Part shown: piece after piece, positions 36,047 through 48,600 of the stretch
Position numbering within the stretch: position 1 is the first letter of the stretch
How the letters are laid out: the number at the start of each line of letters is the position of its first letter
Source of the DNA: Aphanomyces cochlioides
Lineage: Eukaryota; Oomycota; Saprolegniomycetes; Saprolegniales; Verrucalvaceae
NCBI GenBank assembly: GCA_019828595.1
Contig: JAHQRK010000016.1
Location: 124,001-188,000 of the forward strand
Reading direction: 5' to 3'
DNA: 64,000 bases
Notes under the pieces: generated by a model
Database searches by the model: none
Told to the model about the DNA's origin: nothing
Seen by the model: the letters and a program-made list of their open reading frames with translations, nothing else
Made by a program: the position numbers and the translations under genes

Positions 36047-37449
36047 TTATCTAGGGAAAACTAACTCGCGGGCTGTGTGCTTCTTAACCAGTGGTCGTTT
36101 TAGCCTCGACGTTGGCTTTTTGATTCTTCGCCTTTCTGGCGGCTTGACTAGAACGGGCGGGTTTTCAAGAATACTGGGGGCATTTGCGTTGATAGATGGC
36201 TCTTCTTTCTTCTCAGCTTGTTTGACTTCTGCCAAATAAGCTGGATTCAGAATAGGTACGTAAACCACTGGAGTCAAGCCCCCTTGATGGGAAGGGTTGA
36301 TCATTTGTTGTTGCATTTGCTGGAGCATATACTTGCTCCAGGGGTATGTCCCGCCCTCTTGAACCATATCGCTTGACACCGCAGCAACTGGGTAAGCTTG
36401 TAGAGGTGGCAACGGGGTAGCATCGACTTGCAATTGTCTTTTCTTCTGTATTTTTCGTGGTTTCTACAAGACGATTGATTACCTTCGAGTATAACCGGCG
36501 ACTTACAGCCTTCTCAGTTGGTACAGGAGTAACTTCGGTGGCATGTCGAGGGCTGTCAGATTTCTGTGGATTAGAGCCAATACCTTCTTTAGCTGCATGT
36601 ATGTCAATGCTTGTTTGTTTCCTGTCCTCCATATTGTTTTTTGTTTGAAGTTGATTTTGGTGCCGTAGGTCTCGAGCTTTCGCTTTTGCTTCCAAAAGTT
36701 GGCTGTGCAGTAAGTTAAGGGCTTCCAACTCCATCATAACAAGGTTTATTTGATCGTCGTAATCTGTCGTGACATCAACTTGAGTCTGTTCAATTGAAGT
36801 GATCGGCCTAAAAAGTTATAATTTCAGATGATGATGAGCTCAGGTACTTCATCGTTTCGGGTTCTTTGCTATCTTTCGGGTTAGATTCTTCTGTCCTGTC
36901 CTTTGTGCATTTGAATTCCACGTCAAACTGCGTAGGATCATCTTGGGGTGGTATTCTTGTAGAAGACATCAAATCTGATACATCTTGATCTGTTTCTGCT
37001 CCTTTTGTGGTGGACTTGTGTAAAGCCATGTAAGTGGCCTTCTCTGCTGGATTTGTACTATTGACGTCCATTTTTCCAATGCGTTTTGGTGGAGAGTTTG
37101 TAACTTTGTTGGGAAAGTCAAGACGAACTCCTTTGGGTTTGAGTGACTTGGGTGGCGACGGTACGAGTGTATTCTCTCCCCGTATGTTTCCACGGCGAGA
37201 TGTAGCGGGTTTGGTATCTGGGCTGAAATGTTTCGCCTCTGATATTGCGCTGGGATCGCTCTTGAATTTGTCTGAGACGGGTATGTGAGATTTCCGAGGC
37301 GAGTTGGTCGTCTGTTTTGCCTTAACACCATTGATCACCTCTTCGTCGTCCAACGAGAGCATGTCACCGAGTATTGAAGAGATATGTGATTCGTCTTCGT
37401 AGATCAACCCTGTGGTTAAGCTCTCAGGAGCCCGCTTCCTCCGCTCCAT
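36047..37449 (-). CDS. Low-complexity hypothetical protein
   Basis: Three exons (37449-36848, 36807-36507, 36473 region-36047, the last starting at 36463) sum to 1320 nt, 439 residues. The N-terminus has an acidic patch (ILGDMLSLDDEEVIN), followed by a long Ser/Pro/Lys-rich disordered part. Exon 2 contributes a coiled-coil-like helix (ALNLLHSQLLEAKAKARDLR). The C-terminus is Pro/Gln-rich and ends in a very basic tail (ERRRIKKPTSRLKRPLVKKH). No family is recognised. It lies about 90 bases upstream of the LRR gene on the same strand. Basic tail and coiled coil would suit a cytoskeletal or nuclear scaffold, but no function can be assigned. Confidence 0.6.
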
Positions 37450-37850
37450 CGCGGCGACGGTAAAATAATAACGGTTTCAATGTATTAATAGGCACGTTTG
37501 AAAATCTGTTCCTGGAAGTAATCAACTATTTTCCGATTATATTGTAGTTGCGCTGCCAACGCTTTCGATTCATTTGATTGTCAAAAATATCTACAATATT
37601 GCAATGTGGCATTGACACATTATAATTTTCTTCAATATCAATTCCTCGTGGCTAACAATAGTAAGCTAACATGGAAAATGATAAGTTCTGTATCCGCACA
37701 AATGCCAAAGGGCATTAATTGCGTTGACATAGTAAATACCTTTTGACAAGCATGACACTCATTTCGTATCATATGATCGTAGTCTAACCAGAGCAAAACT
37801 GAATTAGCAGCACAACGTGGTTTCTTAGATCATAGAGTTCCCAGAAGAAA

Positions 37851-40727
37851 CTACTGATGTCCTGATGTCGCAACTACTTTAGCTGTCGAGACTTGATATT
37901 GCTTGCGTTTGGCTTGCAGCTTTCCAACAAGATTCAAGGCCGACTTTGAACCAGAAAGGCCACGCACGACGTGAGCAGCAGTGTCCTTCACTTGAACAAA
38001 CATTAGTTGTTCAAATATAATGCAGAAAATTATGTTCCATGTGATAACCAAAACCTAGACACAAATTAACGGTAGCCTATGCTATATCACGTACTCCAAA
38101 CACTGCACGATATATGCCAATAATTTCAACTTGGTATAGAAATAGCCCACCAAAGAGTGTGAATAGTGATGTTAGAAGTGACATTTGCTCCAATTCATTG
38201 ATAATCTTATTCTCAAATGGCTGGCAAACCATTTGTAGATGATAAGCAATGAACACAAGAACTGTTGCAGCAAGGGCTTGGGGCCCTGTCCCCGCAGATT
38301 TGAGAAATACTGAGATAAATGAAACAACTACTTTTCGCAGAGAGATCCTATACATTTCGATGTGTGAGGTGTGTCAGAGATCGGTCGCAAGTACCAAATT
38401 TCCCAGTAGTAGTATTCTGGCTTGAAGCCCATGTATAAAAAGCCAAGTCAGAGTTTCGTGCCAAACTCGTCCAGTTTTTTTCGTCTTTGATGTAAAACAT
38501 ACAAAGCCACAGCAGGAAGGCCTAAAGTAAAGCCCACCAAACAAGGACCTCCAACGAGCCATATCCATCAGTAATGTGCTAGGGTGTAGCATTGAACATC
38601 CAAATCAGGATGGAGAAAATAGAGAGGATTGCCGGAAGTATCTGAACCCAACTGTGTACATGAAAACATTTCGAATAGATGTCTTATCAAAGTTGGATGT
38701 ATGAGAAAAAGAATAACCACGATGCTTAAGACACATTTACTGTGTATATCCTCTTTCGTGGACTCAAGAAATACATGTTTAATTGTGTCCGGTGATTGCG
38801 GTGAGCCAGTTGTTATTATTTCAATAGCCAGGCGAGATGTGTCACTTAGTGACTTACCAAGAATTTTATACAATTTCTCTAATTCATTGGGACCAATCGT
38901 GCGTTCATCTAGTTTGAAACTGAATTTAGGTACAAATTTACGAGTAAACAATACCTGAGACTTGCCATGTGATGGACTTTGCAGTAGATATAATACGGTA
39001 GTAGCGTATACCCCAAAAGATAGATGGAGTAGCAAGTCCAATCAGGGGAAGGGTGAGGTAGAGCTCCAAATTTGAGTAATACCGACTAGTATTTGAGGTG
39101 GAAGTATAATAATCCAGAAGGCAAGAAATGGATATGAGTTTGTCGCTAGGATTAGCCACGAAGCTCTGTAGATTAAACATGACGATGACTTCTCTTGGCC
39201 AGTTGACTTCAAAAGATTGGGCAAGAAAGACAAGCTGGAGATACGATGTAAAAATCTTGGATGCAATGAGGCGTCTTTTCTTTTTTGCTTTGTTCAGAGC
39301 CATTCGAATCAAAACGACAACTACAATTACCACTCCAATCATACCACCGATCAATGCCATTATGGTCAGGGTAAAGTCTGATGGGCATAAGACGCAACTG
39401 CTTTTCCCACTCCTTGTGTATCTACATGAATATTTCAGAAATGACATTGATTGGAAACTGTACCCATGATCACACTGAAGGCACAAATTTCCCTTGTATC
39501 CAACTGAGCAAGCTTCCTCAGCAGGGTAATAGATGGCAACACTGCCTTCTGTGGGCAGAGAATTCTTCCCCATGATGAAGACTTGACCGTTTCCAGCGGA
39601 CATAACTTGAAAAGGATAGCCGACGAAGTACAGCGTATCATTTAGTTGATAGTTTCCAGAATCTCCAGAAATTGTCAATATCATAGTGTTGTTAGGACCA
39701 TCCAGACGAACAGTCGCGGTATCACTGCTAAGAACATATCCGTTGCAGCTCTCACCCAGACAAGAATTCAACTTGCAATTGTCAAATGGATTCGAAGAAT
39801 CTTTGCAGATACCTGTTGTATTCGGCAGGCGCCAGTAGCCAGACAATGGCTCAATAGAATCGCCACCGTTGCAGACAGCACCTTCAGGACAGTCATGGCA
39901 CAATTTATCACTAATATTCCAACTGAACTTGCCAAACGTACATTTAACACATTGCGATTTAGCCACAGGTATAATTTCACCACGAATACACTTTCTGATT
40001 GGAACCGTGACATTGCTTAGAGTAACGAGGGGGGTGATGATACTTCCACGATAACCTTTTGGCCTAGACGAATTGAAATCAGAAAGATAAGAATGAATAA
40101 AAATAGTGTACCTGGTAAGTACCTAATACCTGCTTCACTAAAATTGCAGATACCTGCAGATGCAGTCGTTTGACTTGTTCCAATCATTTCTGCTCCTGGA
40201 GTTAAACTATTCAGAGTAGCCACAACAGAGTGCTCCGTTTTCACAATCTGCACATGGTTATCCTACAAGGACGAATCGGAGTCATTGAGTGTTTGACAAC
40301 AACTTACCACTATGTGCACTAAAAGTATTCCCTCGAACATTTTTCCGCTAGCTTCCCCCCAGTCTGGCGTGGAGGGGAAAGTGTATATTGGTCTTAAGGC
40401 ATATCCATCAGAGGCGTAATTATCCCCATATACACCACTATTTGCTGAGTATATTTGGCTTTCTAACGAAACTGGTGCAATCACCAGCCAGTAAACTCCT
40501 CCACCGCCTCCCTTTGTTGCTCTGTTTGCACCAAATGTGGTATTTTTGAGGCGGACCAAGAATGAATCCAAGTATAATGCCCCGCCAGTTCCAGCTGTAT
40601 TTGACATAAAATAAGTATTTTGGATTAGCAATTCAACTTGTGTCAAACCGGATGAAACGCCATAGAGCACACCGCCATCTGCTTCTCCAGCTGAATTGTT
40701 CAAAAACGTGCAATTCAAAACGATCAT
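37851..40727 (-). pseudogene. Inverted, 5'-truncated copy of the giant receptor gene's 3' end
   Basis: Matches the receptor at 15273-28523 from the last beta-helix repeats onward: GGGGGVYWLVIAPVSLE, the Cys-rich CVKCTFGKFSWNISDKLC, then the membrane region (LTIMALIGGMIGVVIVVVVL and KIFTSYLQLVFLAQSFEVNW). Intron positions and phases match those of the long gene, and one exon (38347-38095) has exactly the same length, 253 nt, as its counterpart 28044-28296. Two in-frame TGA codons break it, at 38568-38570 (where the long gene has Arg in SHYRWM) and 38448-38450. The 5' edge at 40727 has an in-frame TAA just upstream and no signal peptide. This is a DNA-level duplicate, not a retrocopy. Confidence 0.85.
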
Positions 40728-40957
40728 TGTGGAGAAAGAATCTTATGCCAAAGAACATTGGATCATTGAATTAAGATGCCATAACGAAGGCGAAGAAGCT
40801 GGGCATGCTGCTAAGGCATGGTTTTGTCGATGTTGGCAGAAAATGGATCAAAGCAATACTGTGTCCTACTGCTATATGCAGTTGGTGGTTATTAATAGCT
40901 TCCCGCAAGGCATTTTCTACTCATTTTCGGCTGTGCTCGGTGGTTATCGCGACTGGA

Positions 40958-41866
40958 ATGAGCTTTTTGAGACCGCCTGGTGGCATTCGGCTGAACAAGG
41001 TACCAATGGTGACTTTGCCTTTTTGGGTTGCCAAGATTTGTGCGACAACTATCGGCGAAACATTCTCAATGTTTCTTATTCACACCTTGAATATTGGCAA
41101 TCCTGTCTCGATTGCGATTGTATTCCCTATCTTTTTGGTCGTCTTTGCTTCACAATTGCGTCTTGACAAGTATGTTCCAGCTATCTACTGGCTCACTATC
41201 ACGATTGGAAGCGTCCTTGGAACACTTATAGCAGACCAATTGGGGTACGAACAGAGTATTCCCATGTGGCTTATCACTACGATATTTGGAGTCCCTTACT
41301 TTGTTGTCCTCATCATGTGGTATAAATTCGAAAATACGCTGTCATTTGAAGCGGTCGCAACTTTTCGTCGTGAAAACTTTTATTGGCTTGCCGTGCTGAT
41401 ATCGTTTCCGTTTGGAACTGCAGCAGGGGATTTTATCGCTGAGGACTGCGGATTTGGATATTTCCACAGCTTCTTGGTGTTTGGAAGTATTCTCTGTTTG
41501 TTTATCGGTGCATGGTATTATTCGAAAAACAAATACCTCCGCGTCGTGACATTTTGGATCGCATATATCCTGACACGACCTTTTGGCACTGTCATGGGCG
41601 ACTGGCTTACGTTTGACACTTCCCCTCATGACTTCTCTGAAACCAAAAGCGGAGATTCTTCTGGCAGTGGCAGTGGCTCTGGGAGCTCCAGCGGCAGTGG
41701 AAGTGTATCAGTTTCAAGCTTGCTTGGACTTGGCATGGACACTTGGTCAATCAGCTCCATCGATGCTGTCATTATTGTCGTTCTTGTGATATATTTCACA
41801 GCGACGAAACGTGATGTGCTAGAGCAAGCTGTTACCCCAATGAGCTTGCATTCTCAATCAGAGTAA
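40958..41866 (+). CDS. DUF347-type multi-pass membrane protein
   Basis: From the ATG at 40958 the product has 302 residues. An upstream in-frame stretch to 40805 lacks helix-forming sequence and is judged leader. Repeated units of the DUF347 (COG4705) family are visible: KICATTIGETFSMFLIHTL, YWLTITIGSVLGTLIADQLG, FYWLAVLISFPFGTAAGDF and FWIAYILTRPFGTVMGDWLT. Each is a helix pair ending in a small residue-x-x-D motif. A Ser/Gly linker (SGSGSGSGSSSGSGS) separates these from a last helix near the C-terminus. Bacterial members are uncharacterised membrane proteins, suspected transporters. The gene is intronless and begins 230 bases from the broken edge of the receptor pseudogene, on the opposite strand. 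Confidence 0.75.
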   Translation: MSFLRPPGGIRLNKVPMVTLPFWVAKICATTIGETFSMFLIHTLNIGNPVSIAIVFPIFLVVFASQLRLDKYVPAIYWLTITIGSVLGTLIADQLGYEQSIPMWLITTIFGVPYFVVLIMWYKFENTLSFEAVATFRRENFYWLAVLISFPFGTAAGDFIAEDCGFGYFHSFLVFGSILCLFIGAWYYSKNKYLRVVTFWIAYILTRPFGTVMGDWLTFDTSPHDFSETKSGDSSGSGSGSGSSSGSGSVSVSSLLGLGMDTWSISSIDAVIIVVLVIYFTATKRDVLEQAVTPMSLHSQSE

Positions 41867-42630
41867 TTTAAATTTTACATAGAATCTTTATGGTGATCCA
41901 AATGTTTTCACGTGTCCAATTCGATTGCACTGCAGAATCTAAACTACAATTTGCTTCAATTTCTGTGGTCCTAGAGCAAATCCTTGTTATTTCCGAGTGT
42001 TTCGCCCTTGTGGTGGTCATAATTCAAGAGCTTTCAGTCGCATTCGTGGCGAGCAAGTTTGTATCTCCAGCGATTTCATCTGAGTCTGCAATTGAGTGGT
42101 GGCCCGAGTGAGGCCAAAGACACCTCCAAGTTTGTCTCCAACTAGCACGTAACATCACTTGTTTTGACCAATTCGACTATTTCGAATATCAGTGGTAAGC
42201 AAATGAGCGTTGCTTACCAGCATTGCAAATCACATTATGCTGTTTCAGCTTGTGCTTCGTCGTTAGTGAGATCTTACACAAACATTTCAGCTTTTCAAGC
42301 TGTGCGCCTCGCACGGCCTAGCAAAACCTGATTCAAAAACAACCGACGTCATGTGGAACTATCAAGTCCAGCACCACAGACTGAGATTGGGTCATCTGAG
42401 AGCGTACTCGACGTCGTCACGTACACCCAAAAGCTCGTTGATCGTATTGACTTTGTCAATCAATCCTAGTCATAGCGTCTTTATCCTGACGACTTCACGT
42501 TCAAGTGGTTTGTGCTATACTGGGAAATCGAGTTTGTCCACTTTCCTGCGACGTTTCAAGATTGAAAAAGGTCATTTCAAACTTCCGGTTGCGTGACTTT
42601 TCAGACGCAATCTTCAAAGGACACAGCTGA
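41867..42630. other. Intergenic region with possible 5' exons of the IPT gene
   Basis: About 760 bases. An ATG at 42351 opens a frame ending in KIEKGHFKLP, after which a GT donor could splice in phase to CGA at 42640 inside the first IPT exon. This would extend the IPT protein upstream of 42631. A stop codon directly precedes the ATG at 42631 in its own frame, so both starts are possible. Nothing else was recognised. Confidence 0.4.
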
Positions 42631-45600
42631 ATGACGAAGCGATGTTGTCGCATTCGCCTGCTCGAGCCAACATGTGCATCGAGTCGAGGCGGTGCTCTTG
42701 TAACTGTTCAAGGCGTGGGGTTTCGAGGTCCACCCCATGCCATGACAATTCAACTTGCTATTCCATTCGCTTCCAAGACGCTCGCCCTTCCATGTGACTA
42801 CGTCACGGAATCGCAGTTGACGTTTGTAGTCCCAGATGTGACATCACTAGTCAAGTCATCCTTTGTTGAGGCGCGGGTATGTCGATTGGTCGTCGTAGAC
42901 TCGATATTTTGTAGGTATCACTCTCTGAAGCCGATTCGACTCCACTCGAGATGATTTTGCATCCTGAATTTTCCACCAAGAAGATCTTTCCCATGCACAT
43001 GCCGCTTTCCGCCACATCGAACGCAAAGATCACTGTCTTTCTCAACATCCGATACGCTCTGTCCTTCGTACTGAACAAACCCCATGGCGGCGAGAACGAA
43101 ATCCACATTACATCTCGACCAGTGTTTGCTCGCATTAGTTATGTGAGCGACACAACAAAAGCATCAGTTCAAGCCGTGCGTCAAGCCACTTGGAATGCAA
43201 CGAGTGCTCTCAATGGCGACTTGATGCTAGAGTTTAATCCACCGAAAGCATGCGTCGGTGGGTTTCACTTCCTTTCTTCCAGTCATGAGCCATCGTCTTT
43301 ACGTAGGCATCATGCAAGTCGAAATTTCCCTCAACAAGATCGAGTACTACGGATCGATGAATTACACCGTGCTGCGTGATTTTGCATTGTCCAGAGTTCG
43401 CCCACGCTGTATTCTCATCAGCACAACGCAAAACACCCAAGTCAGTGTACGAGGCGACAGCTTTGTCGACTCTGGCGAAGTGATTCTTCAATTGCTTCAG
43501 CCGCCACCGGTAAATTTATCATCCTTCAAAGCATTTTCACACAATATGGACAGGAGCTCGGACCGACAGCACACCCAGTACCGCTCACTACCCTCAGCGC
43601 CATCGTGAAATCTCCCACTGAAATTACAGCTGCTTTACCACCGAGGATCCATCATGGGATTACGTCGTTTGCTGTTTCTTGCAACCACGGTGAACACTTT
43701 TGTCCAGATTTCGTCCAAGCGCTACTGTATCGAGAGAGACTGCCTCAAGCATTGTTTCCAACGGAAGGCTCCATATCTGGGGGCACCACTCTGAGCATTC
43801 GGATGAACGAGCTCCCCGACGAAGCGTCGGATTCCTTTCAATTATTATATTCTGTCCTCAAAGTCGACAAGGTATGTTGTCCTCAATACATGTCTTTCTA
43901 CCTGCAATAGGTCATTCGTGTCAAATTTGAGCCTCAAGACACGACGATCAACGCCCAAACTGTCTTTGGGGAGCCTGACATGAACAATCCCGCCACAATT
44001 CTGTGCACAGTGCCGTCTTTTGAACAATGCCGAGGTATTGACCTCTTTCCCGTCCATGTTTCTATCTCCCTGGACGGCAAGCACTATGTTGGAAACTTGC
44101 CATTTGCGTACTATGGTCGATTTGTTGTGAAATCGCTATCGATCCACCATGGCCCAAACACTGGCGGCACACATGTTCGTATCCAAATGAACCATCCACT
44201 ACCGTTGTCACTCCCCGTGGCAGTGAAATTCACGAGCAAGGCCAACCATGCCAATATCAAGGTTAAAGGATGGATTTCAAAAGATAGTCCGACGTGGATC
44301 GAATGTGCGACGCCAACGTGGTCATCGATTGAAGGCCAGCAGCTCACCAAAGTCCAAGTGAGTCTTAATCAAGGTGTGGATTACATACCACCAGACGAAT
44401 CTGTCTCGAATGCTGTGAAATTCAGGGTATGTTATGCTTTCGACTTCGATTTAGATATCTTTCGCCTTAGAATGCTCTTGAAGTGGATGATTCGTATTTG
44501 CTTTTCCTCTTTTACACACCACCAGAAATTAACTACGTCTGGCCAACATCATCGTCTCAAGCTGGCGGTGGAATACTTCGCCTGAAAGGCCGTCACGTTA
44601 TAGATCATGGCGGAACAGTCAGCGTTGTCTTTAGCAATGGCCGCGACCACCGCAAAGTTCGTGGATTTATTGAGCTCGATCCCACACGTCACTCGGATGC
44701 ATTTGGAAATTCCCTTACGCTCGTGTGCTGCACCCCATCATTTCCCATTGGAGTCTGTGACGTCTACGTCTCGCTGAACGATCAACAGTACTCCAAATGC
44801 TCCTTTGAGAACATTCTTATCTCAACACGCACACAGTTTTTGTTTTTCACGAACCCAGTGATCAACTCTGTGTCTCCCATTTCGTCGCCAGCACAAGCGA
44901 GCTCAAATTTAGTAATTCGTGGCGAAGGATTCATCGACACCGGAAGCATTCAAGTCCGTTTCACGCACATAAGAGATGATCGAGGTAAACGTCACAATGA
45001 ATTGCCAATTGATTTTGTCTAGATCGACAAACGTCACAGCAATTTGTCGAAGGCAAACTAAATGCTGCAGGACATATTGTATGCCAAACACCTATCCTCA
45101 AAGTAGTCCAGCCTGTTGTCTATAGCAAACTAGACATTTCACTCAACAGCTACGAGTACTCGGACATTGGCAAACCATTCTATTTCTTTCGGCAGTATAA
45201 ACTGACTAAAGTCGAGCCACCAGGCATACCTATTGAACTGCCAACAAAGATGCGGTTGTATGTGCAGCCTACTATCATCAGCGATATAATCAAGCTGAGA
45301 TTGAAGGTAACAAAGTTCGATACGATCTCCTACATGATTTGAAATTGGCGCAGGTTTCTTACAAAAAAGGATCAGATATCCAAAAAAAGACGTTAGGTTC
45401 TGTGGACGCGATATCGTGGTGAGTATCGAGTCGCAACTCAAAAACTGAGGCGAATTTTAGGGCAAATGACTCTATTGACTGGATATGCCCTGCTCTTGCA
45501 TCGCTAGTTTCACATCTGAGTGAGCTGATCGATATTCACGTCGAAGTGGCCATGAATGGACAGCATTACTTGGAAGTACCGTTGTTAACCTCTTGACTTC

Positions 45601-48600
45601 AACCTAAATGTTCATATAGGTGGGCAATTTGCTTCTATTCTGCTCGCCGTATCAATCTCCTCGAGTTCATCGCATTTGGCCTCTTGCGGCTCCATTTGAT
45701 GAAACAACAGAACTACATCTTTTTGGTGAAGGGTTCGATAATTCACACGAAATTCTCGTCCGTGCAACTATTCCAGGTAATGTGTCTATGTTTTGCAAAA
45801 TTTGATGTCGTGAACAGGCTACACAAACTCGATACTCCTGTCCCGCACAATGGTCGCTGCATTCATTTCACCAGAGCAAATTGTCGTCGAATGTCCCAAA
45901 GCCAATTCATTTACGATACAAAATGTAGACTGTCGTCATACTATTCAAGTAGCACATACTGGTAGTTTCAGGGGAATATCGCGCCGTCGTCCAGCCGTTG
46001 GTGGCTGGAAAGTGATGCCAATTCAGTTAGAGCTTTCAATTTGCCACGATCAATTCAGCCCTCTTCCGTTTCAATCCCGCTTCTACTTTCCAGCCACAAC
46101 ACTTTCGATCCATCCACTTGCTGGATTCACGAGCGGTGGTACAATTGTCACACTTGTACTTGAGTCGTCCCATGTTCACTACATGGACATGATGGATAGT
46201 CAGATTCCAGTACTCTTCGGTGATGTATGGGCTTGCGGAACGCGCCAAGATAACATGATCACTGTCGTCACCCCGGAATTACCTCCAGGACAGCACCTCG
46301 TGTACATTGCAATTAATCAGCAAACGTTTGATATCGTGAAAATCGAAGACTTTCCGGTGCACTTTGAAGCATATGCACCTCCAATTCTCAAGTGCGTAGA
46401 CTCGACTGAATTGGCAAACCAGTTTGGTCCCATTAGTGGAGGCACTCCTGTGAAAATACAAGGAAGTGGCTTTGTCGCCTCGGGCAAAGTTTTGGTGAAT
46501 TTTTTGTTTCCAGAGCAAGGTCAAGAGTACATTGTTGACGGGTCATTCTCAAATGCTAATGAAGTGGAATGTATTGCTCCATGTGTAAAATACGTCGGTC
46601 GAGCATCTATTCAAGTGTCTTGTAATGGTCAACAGTATTCAAGCCATGAACAATTATCCTTCGAATATCATTTGCCCACGCGACTAATGCTCGACAGTCA
46701 GAGTGCTACTTGTGGGTCCATTCAGGGTGGAACACTAATCCGCTTTAGTATTATGGAAGGATTACCGCGCGATCTGAGCATTATATCTCCAATTGTCAAG
46801 TTCACCGATGATGTCGATACATCTGGCAAAGAAACCTTTGCTCACTTTGACTCAAATTCTCACAGTTTAACATTTCAAGCTCCTTCTTGGCCCCGTCCAA
46901 CGAGGGTTCACATGCATCTATCACTCAACAACCGCATATTCTATATAGACATGGGCAAAGCATTTCTGTATTTTACACCTCCCCAACCCATCCGTACAAT
47001 TCTACCCACAGCTGGCCCGATTACAGGGGGAACATACGTCGAAGTTGTCTGCCCTGATGCCATCGATACTGGGAAGGCTTGTTTTAAGCTTACCGGCGAC
47101 AATGGAACTGAGCTCATAGTCGAAGCGACCTTTAAAGATCACGTCCTCAGCTTCCGTACGCCTGGTATCAGCCATCCATGCCGATTTATTGTTCAACTGA
47201 GTTTAAATGGTATTGATTACACATCACCGGAAAATGAAGTCGGATACCACTACTACATGCCACCCGTTTTGCACGCAATTGTACCAGGTTGGGGCCCAAA
47301 TGATGCTGAGACTCCCATCGTTTTGTACGGTGACCATATTGCGGTTGACGGATAAACGATTTTTATGTCTGATATTCCGTAATAGGACTATCATGCACCT
47401 GTCCAAGTTCAATTCAAGTCCTGGCTCGGTCGTTCAAGCGTGATCGTTAATGCACAAGTGACTTATCTTGACCCTGAACGACGCTTGGTCGGGGTTTCTT
47501 GTGCAGTGCCACAAGGATTGGAAATTGGCTATTGCCGTGTTGAATTTAGTCTCAACGGCCAACAGTTTACGATGTCTGACTACGCTGATCCTCGACATGT
47601 CAACCCCGTTGCACTTCAGAACGTGAAATCATTATTTCCATTCCGGTGCTTTGCTCCCCCATTTTATTTGGCCACTCTATACGGCTCTTCCAGCGGTGGA
47701 TCGCGCGTTCTCTGTTGTGGCAGTGGACGCTTGTCAAAGTTGATGGCACGCGGCAACTATAAATGTCATATGCATTTTACTCCCTCGAAATTTCTTGGTC
47801 ATCAGAGCGCTACTGCCAAACTACCTGACGCAGTACTGTGTGTAGCGGAGGTAATATTTGAATTGAGAACACCTCGGGTAATATTCATGGTAGGTCGATT
47901 CCAAGCTAGGCACAGTATCTTGCCGTGCACCGAGTTTTCGCTTTGCGTGCCTAGTGAATATTGAGCTTATTTTTGGAGACGTTCGAAAGTACAAATGAAT
48001 AATGTACTTATAGATATTGATGTGTTTACTGTAGAGCGGACGGGAGTTTAATTCTCCAGGCAAAAGAAAAGCTTACGTTGTATGAACCTCCAACTGCTGT
48101 CGATATAAATCCGTCCTGTGGACCACTTGCCGGTGGCTCTACTCTGGTTCTACAAGGTTACCTTAAACATAGGCTTCTATAACAGAGTTTCATGTTAGTG
48201 TAGGCACTCACATTTATGATTCAAATCAAGTTCACGTTCGATTCCAAACCATTGCCAACAAACACGAGTGGTGCGTTGTTCGCGGCCAAGTTAGTCATAC
48301 ATTCCCCAATGGAGCTCCTTCTAAGCCACCATTAATCTTGTGTCACGCTCCTAAAGTGGAACGTATCACATCGACCACATTGGCCCTTTTGGCGAGTGCT
48401 TCACAGTCGACAGCATATTTTAGACCTACTACAAGAGGTCAACTTCGATCACCTAAGCAACAACTCAAAGGAGAACAAGGCGCCGCTCCGTCAACGCCAA
48501 TGTTACGTCGTGAGGGCACAATCCTTAATCAAAGGCATATTCAACAGCAAAATACGCTGCTGGTAGATAGCAACAGCTTTGGGAATCTTGACACACCTCA

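Noticed and set aside
40696..41166. A 156-residue plus-strand ORF overlapping the DUF347 gene.
   Set aside because: It overlaps the DUF347 helices in another frame and has improbable Cys/Trp/His composition. The DUF347 frame carries clear repeats.
41660..41720. Ser/Gly tract as a possible tandem-repeat locus.
   Set aside because: It is an in-frame flexible linker between membrane helices in the DUF347-type protein, too short and irregular for a minisatellite call.
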